Shown piece after piece: positions 61,018 to 64,000 of a stretch of DNA of 64,000 nucleotides. Under the pieces are notes generated by a model. It searched no databases, had not been told where the DNA came from, and saw only the letters and a list, made by a program, of their open reading frames with translations. Position numbers and translations under genes: made by a program. The first letter of the stretch is position 1. The number at the start of each line of letters is the position of its first letter. The stretch is from Microterricola viridarii (GTDB lineage Bacteria; Actinomycetota; Actinomycetes; Actinomycetales; Microbacteriaceae): the NCBI RefSeq assembly GCF_900104895.1, contig NZ_LT629742.1:868001-932000 (forward strand). Direction: 5' to 3'.

Positions 61018-61641
61018 ATGTCGACGATCAAGCACCCCGTCGGGCCACAGCCGAACAAGGTTTACTGGCGCCGCAGGCTCGTTGTGTTGCTCGGCCTGCT
61101 CGCCGTGATCGTCATCGTCGTGCTGATCATCGTCGGCCCCGGGCGCAGCGCGGAGGCCGAGAAACCGACCGCCGACCCGGGCACCAGCTCGACGCCCGAC
61201 GCGGGCAGCACCCCGGCGGCGGCTGTTGCAGGCGGCGCCTGCGCACCGGGCAGCGTCAGCGTGGAAGCCGTCACCGACGCCAGCGACTACTCCGGCGAGC
61301 AGGAGCCCGCGCTCTCGCTCGTCGTGACGAACACCGGCGCGACCGCCTGCTCGCTCAATGTCGGAACGGCCGCCCAGGTGTTCACCGTCAAGAGCGGCGA
61401 GGACGTCTATTGGACGTCGACCGACTGCCAGACGGAATCCAGCGACATCCCGTTCGAGCTGCAGCCCGGCGTGCCCGTCAAGTCCTCCGCCCCGATCGTG
61501 TGGGACCGCACCCGCTCGGCGCCGGACACCTGCGACTCGGACGAGCGCGAGGCCGCTGCGGCCGGCGGCGCGTCGTACCACCTCGTCGTGAGCCTCGATG
61601 GGAACACCTCGACGACCTCGAAGCAGTTCATCCTCAACTAG
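61018..61641 (+). CDS. Membrane-anchored hypothetical protein with DUF4232-like domain
   Basis: A 207-residue protein: 22 basic residues, one membrane span (LVVLLGLLAVIVIVVLIIVG, about 23-42), a Pro/Ala/Thr-rich stalk to residue 75, and an extracytoplasmic beta-sandwich-like domain with four Cys (GACAPGS, TACSLNV, TDCQTES, DTCDSDE). LSLVVTNTGATACSLNVG is the DUF4232-type pattern. Its stop codon lies at the start of a 7-bp microsatellite. Confidence 0.75.
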   Translation: MSTIKHPVGPQPNKVYWRRRLVVLLGLLAVIVIVVLIIVGPGRSAEAEKPTADPGTSSTPDAGSTPAAAVAGGACAPGSVSVEAVTDASDYSGEQEPALSLVVTNTGATACSLNVGTAAQVFTVKSGEDVYWTSTDCQTESSDIPFELQPGVPVKSSAPIVWDRTRSAPDTCDSDEREAAAAGGASYHLVVSLDGNTSTTSKQFILN

Positions 61642-61681
61642 CCAGCAGCCAGCAGCCAGCAGCCAGCAGCCAGCAGCCAGC
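61640..61681 (+). repeat. Heptanucleotide microsatellite (AGCCAGC)6
   Basis: Six perfect tandem copies of AGCCAGC, beginning with the last two bases of the stop codon TAG at 61639-61641 and followed by a degenerate unit. Length change would alter only the spacing (86 bp) to the next gene, not either protein. Confidence 0.95.
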
Positions 61682-61727
61682 AGCGAACAGCCCGGCCGGA
61701 GCCGTGGAGCCTCGGTAGGCTGGAGCA

Positions 61728-62189
61728 ATGGCATCCGGAGCTCAGAAGAAGTCCAAGCGCGTCGGCGGGCACCCCGCGACCAAGGCCGCGAAGGCGGGCA
61801 AGGGCGGCCCGACCGCTGAGGAGTTCCGCTCGCAGGCGCTGGCCGAGGCACTGGAGCGCCAGGACATGGCGGCCGTCGCCCTGGCGCTGCGCAACGGGAA
61901 CACCGTCGTGCCGCTGATGAAAGCCGGCGACCGCGACCGGCCGTTGGAGTCCGGCGAGGTCTGGACGTACCGCGACCCGAACACGGGCGAGATCGCGCTG
62001 CTGCTGTTCAGTGATGCGCGCAACAAGCCGGCCAACCTGCCGCCGGCGGTCGGCCTGCAGGGGCCGGAGTGGCTGAAGGTGTTCCTCGGCCGCTACGGCG
62101 AGCAGATCACCACCGTCTTCCTCGACATCGCCGGGCCGCACCCGATGCAGGCGTCACCCGCCGATCTGCTGGCCGCCCTCGAACTGTAG
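61728..62189 (+). CDS. SseB-like hypothetical protein
   Basis: A 153-residue cytoplasmic protein. After a Lys/Ala-rich basic tail (about residues 1-33) comes LAEALERQDMAAVALALRNGNTVVPLM and DPNTGEIALLLFSDARNKPANL, typical of the N-terminal part of SseB-family proteins. No enzyme motif is visible. TAGGCT lies six bases before ATG 61728, so it is probably leaderless. The basic tail might bind nucleic acid. Confidence 0.75.
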   Translation: MASGAQKKSKRVGGHPATKAAKAGKGGPTAEEFRSQALAEALERQDMAAVALALRNGNTVVPLMKAGDRDRPLESGEVWTYRDPNTGEIALLLFSDARNKPANLPPAVGLQGPEWLKVFLGRYGEQITTVFLDIAGPHPMQASPADLLAALEL

Positions 62190-62239
62190 CGCGGACCGGC
62201 CGCGGAGGAGGCCGGAACGGGTGACGAACGCCGGGGCGC

Positions 62240-63637
62240 CTAGAAGACCCGGTCCAGCTCGCGCTCCCGGGCCTCCACGCGCCGCTCGCGCTGCTCGGCC
62301 GGCGTGCCGGGCCCGGCCAGGCGCAGACGCTCGAGCGCGGCGGTAACGCTGCCGAGCTCGGCATCCAGAATCTTGTTGAAGCCCAGCCGCCTGGCCTCCG
62401 CCCCGCGGTGCTTGCCGGCGTTGACCGGTCGCACCTCGCCGGCGAGGCTGATCTCACCGTAGGCGGCCATGTCGTGCGGCACGGGCCGGTCGTGCATCGC
62501 GGAGGCGATGGCCACGGCGATCGCGAGGTCGGCGGCGGGCTCGGTTAGGCGCACCCCGCCGACCGTGGAGATGTAGACGTCCAGCTGGCCGACGCCGGAG
62601 AGCTTCGCGCGCCGCTCCAGCACGGCCAGGATCATCGCGACGCGGGACGGGTCGACGCCGTTGACGACGCGGCGCGGCTGCGGGCCGGTGGACTTGACGA
62701 GCAGCGCCTGAACCTCAACCGGCAGGGCGCGCCGGCCCTCGAGCGCCACGGTGACACAGGTGCCGCTGACGCCAGTGGCGCCGCGGCTGAGGAAGAGCCC
62801 GCTCGGGTCGGGCACCTCGGCGATGCCGTCGCCGGTCATCTCGAAGCAGCCGACCTCGTCGGTCGGGCCGAAGCGGTTCTTCAGGGCGCGCACGAAGCGC
62901 AGCGCCGTCTGGCGGTCGCCCTCGAACTGGCAGACGACGTCGACCAGGTGCTCCAGCAGCCGGGGGCCGGCGATCGAGCCGTCCTTGGTGACATGGCCGA
63001 CCAGCAGCACGGGCAGGTGCCGGTCCTTCGCCACCCGGATCAGGGTCGACGCGACCTCGCGCACCTGGCTGGGCTGGCCGGCCAGGCTGTCGGAGTTGGA
63101 GCTGGCGACGGTCTGCACCGAGTCGACGATGAGCAGCTGCGGCCCGACGGCGTCGATCTGGCCGAGGATGGTGGCCAGATCGGTCTCGGCGGCGAGGAAC
63201 AGCGTGGGCACGAGGGCGTTGGTGCGCTCGGCGCGCAGGCGCACCTGCTGCACCGACTCCTCGGCGCTGACGTACAGAACCTTCTGCCCGGTGGCCGCCG
63301 CGCGCGCCGCCACCTCCAGCAGCAGGGTGGACTTGCCGACGCCGGGCTCGCCACTCAAGAGGATCGCGGCACCCGGAACGATGCCGCCGCCGAGGACGCG
63401 GTCGAACTCGTTGATGCCGCTCGGCCAGTGTTGCACCGACTCGGTCGTGACGGCGGTGATGGGGCGGGCGGCACGGGCGTCGGACACCTGCACCGGCTTC
63501 AGCGCCCGGGCCGAGGCGCCCTGGTCTGCGGTGTCGAGCACGGTTCCCCACTGCTGGCATTCGCCGCATCGGCCGACCCAGCGGATGCTGGTCCAGCCGC
63601 ACTCGACGCAGCGGAAGGAACTCACGGATTTGGCCAT
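62240..63637 (-). CDS. radA: DNA repair protein RadA (Sms)
   Basis: A 465-residue recombination ATPase/branch-migration helicase. Zinc finger CVECGWTSIRWVGRCGEC at the N-terminus, Walker A GEPGVGKSTLLLEVAARAA, Walker B LLIVDSVQ, the RadA motif LKNRFGPTDEVG, and a C-terminal Lon-like domain (QLDVYISTVGGVRLTEPAADLA). All parts are intact. TACCCT on the minus strand (63644-63649) ends six bases before the ATG, so the mRNA is probably leaderless. Confidence 0.97.
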   Translation of the reverse strand: MAKSVSSFRCVECGWTSIRWVGRCGECQQWGTVLDTADQGASARALKPVQVSDARAARPITAVTTESVQHWPSGINEFDRVLGGGIVPGAAILLSGEPGVGKSTLLLEVAARAAATGQKVLYVSAEESVQQVRLRAERTNALVPTLFLAAETDLATILGQIDAVGPQLLIVDSVQTVASSNSDSLAGQPSQVREVASTLIRVAKDRHLPVLLVGHVTKDGSIAGPRLLEHLVDVVCQFEGDRQTALRFVRALKNRFGPTDEVGCFEMTGDGIAEVPDPSGLFLSRGATGVSGTCVTVALEGRRALPVEVQALLVKSTGPQPRRVVNGVDPSRVAMILAVLERRAKLSGVGQLDVYISTVGGVRLTEPAADLAIAVAIASAMHDRPVPHDMAAYGEISLAGEVRPVNAGKHRGAEARRLGFNKILDAELGSVTAALERLRLAGPGTPAEQRERRVEARERELDRVF

Positions 63638-63743
63638 GATCCGAGGGTAGCTTGACCCTCCGACACCGGGCCCGACACGGGGTCCGACACGCGCTCGGGT
63701 GCTCGATTCGCGCTGCGGGCCGCTGGCTACTAAACTTGTCCTC

Positions 63744-63830
63744 GGTACCGTGTCCGAGCGGCCGAAGGTACAACTCTCGAAAAGTTGTGTGGGTGAAAGT
63801 CCACCGTGGGTTCAAATCCCACCGGTACCG
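63744..63830 (+). tRNA. tRNA-Ser (CGA)
   Basis: 87 bases with acceptor GGTACCG/CGGTACC, anticodon CGA in ACTCTCGAAAAGT, a long variable arm (GTGGGTGAAAGTCCAC), and T-arm GTGGGTTCAAATCCCAC. Discriminator G; CCA is encoded at 63831-63833, unlike the other three tRNAs here. TAAACT seven bases upstream is the likely -10. Confidence 0.95.
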
Positions 63831-63835
63831 CCAGA

Positions 63836-63886
63836 AAGACCCCCTGAATCTCAGTGAAAACTGCAGAGGCAGGGGGTCTTCTTTGT
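63836..63886 (+). terminator. Terminator of tRNA-Ser gene
   Basis: An 11-bp perfect stem (AAGACCCCCTG / CAGGGGGTCTT) with a 23-base loop, followed by CTTTGTTG. The remaining bases to the window end hold no recognisable feature. Confidence 0.8.
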
Positions 63887-64000
63887 TGTCGGCCGCGTTT
63901 GCCCTCCTGGGCGCGGCCCCGATGCCCATACACGGTTTTTGCCGCCGCCACAAGGGTGTGCGCGGAGCGAAGCGACTTCGGTAGCGTCTCGCGAGAGGTT

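Noticed and set aside
63652-63984. Plus-strand frame of 110 codons at the window end
   Set aside because: It runs through the tRNA-Ser gene and its terminator, so it is not a real protein gene.

Overview
The window is a high-GC actinobacterial chromosome segment, most likely Microbacteriaceae. The evidence is the gene order ppa / tilS-hpt-ftsH-folE-folP-folB-folK-DUF3180-PH-PH-DUF2520-panC / lysS / clpC / radA, a strongly G/C-ending codon bias, DUF222-HNH and DUF2975 genes, and many promoters whose -10 box lies six bases from the start codon (leaderless transcripts). No rRNA, IS transposase, phage or CRISPR array was found.

Region 1 (1-31.6 kb) is a cell-surface polysaccharide locus. It opens with a tightly overlapping operon for amino-sugar precursors: a WlbA/WbpB-like dehydrogenase cut by the window edge, an epimerase/dehydratase, two DegT/DnrJ aminotransferases, a NeuD/PglD acyltransferase and an LhgO-type L-2-hydroxyglutarate oxidase. 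A 1936-residue secreted protein with five DUF4082 domains follows. Next come glycosyltransferases (GT2, GT4/WsaF-like, rhamnosyl-like, WbuB-like), a Wzx-type flippase, an AsnB-family amidotransferase, a second secreted DUF4082 plus beta-helix protein, a Wzy/O-antigen-ligase protein, two divergent Wzz-like proteins, a beta-propeller protein, an MFS transporter, a WbpD-like N-acetyltransferase, a glycerol-3-phosphate-type cytidylyltransferase and the initiating sugar-phosphate transferase. Together they could make, amidate, flip, polymerise and length-control a glycan containing N-acylated amino sugars. The WbpB-like, aminotransferase, WbpD-like and LhgO set suggests a closed 2-oxoglutarate/2-hydroxyglutarate cycle. 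Four CCCC-(A)ATT-GGGG palindromes, and a hairpin element duplicated at two of those places, lie before genes of this locus and look like an undescribed regulatory signature.

Region 2 (31.9-36.6 kb) holds a cold-shock gene, a small membrane protein, tRNA-Phe, tRNA-Asp and tRNA-Glu, and a tandem pair of secreted peptidoglycan hydrolases that share one coiled-coil N-terminus but carry different catalytic domains (M23 and NlpC/P60).

Region 3 (36.6-51.6 kb) is the housekeeping block: pyrophosphatase, TilS, Hpt, FtsH, folate synthesis, two bPH2 membrane proteins, a DUF2520 protein, PanC and LysS. A DUF222-HNH endonuclease gene with flanking 33-bp repeats and a 23-bp tandem array sits between panC and lysS.

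Region 4 (51.6-64 kb) holds two small membrane proteins, cardiolipin synthase, a pirin, two paralogous lipoproteins, a DUF2975-DUF2975-XRE operon with an operator-like repeat, clpC, an N-acetyltransferase, two hypothetical proteins, radA and tRNA-Ser(CGA). The heptamer GGATGCC/GGCATCC is conspicuously frequent in genes and in intergenic hairpins throughout.
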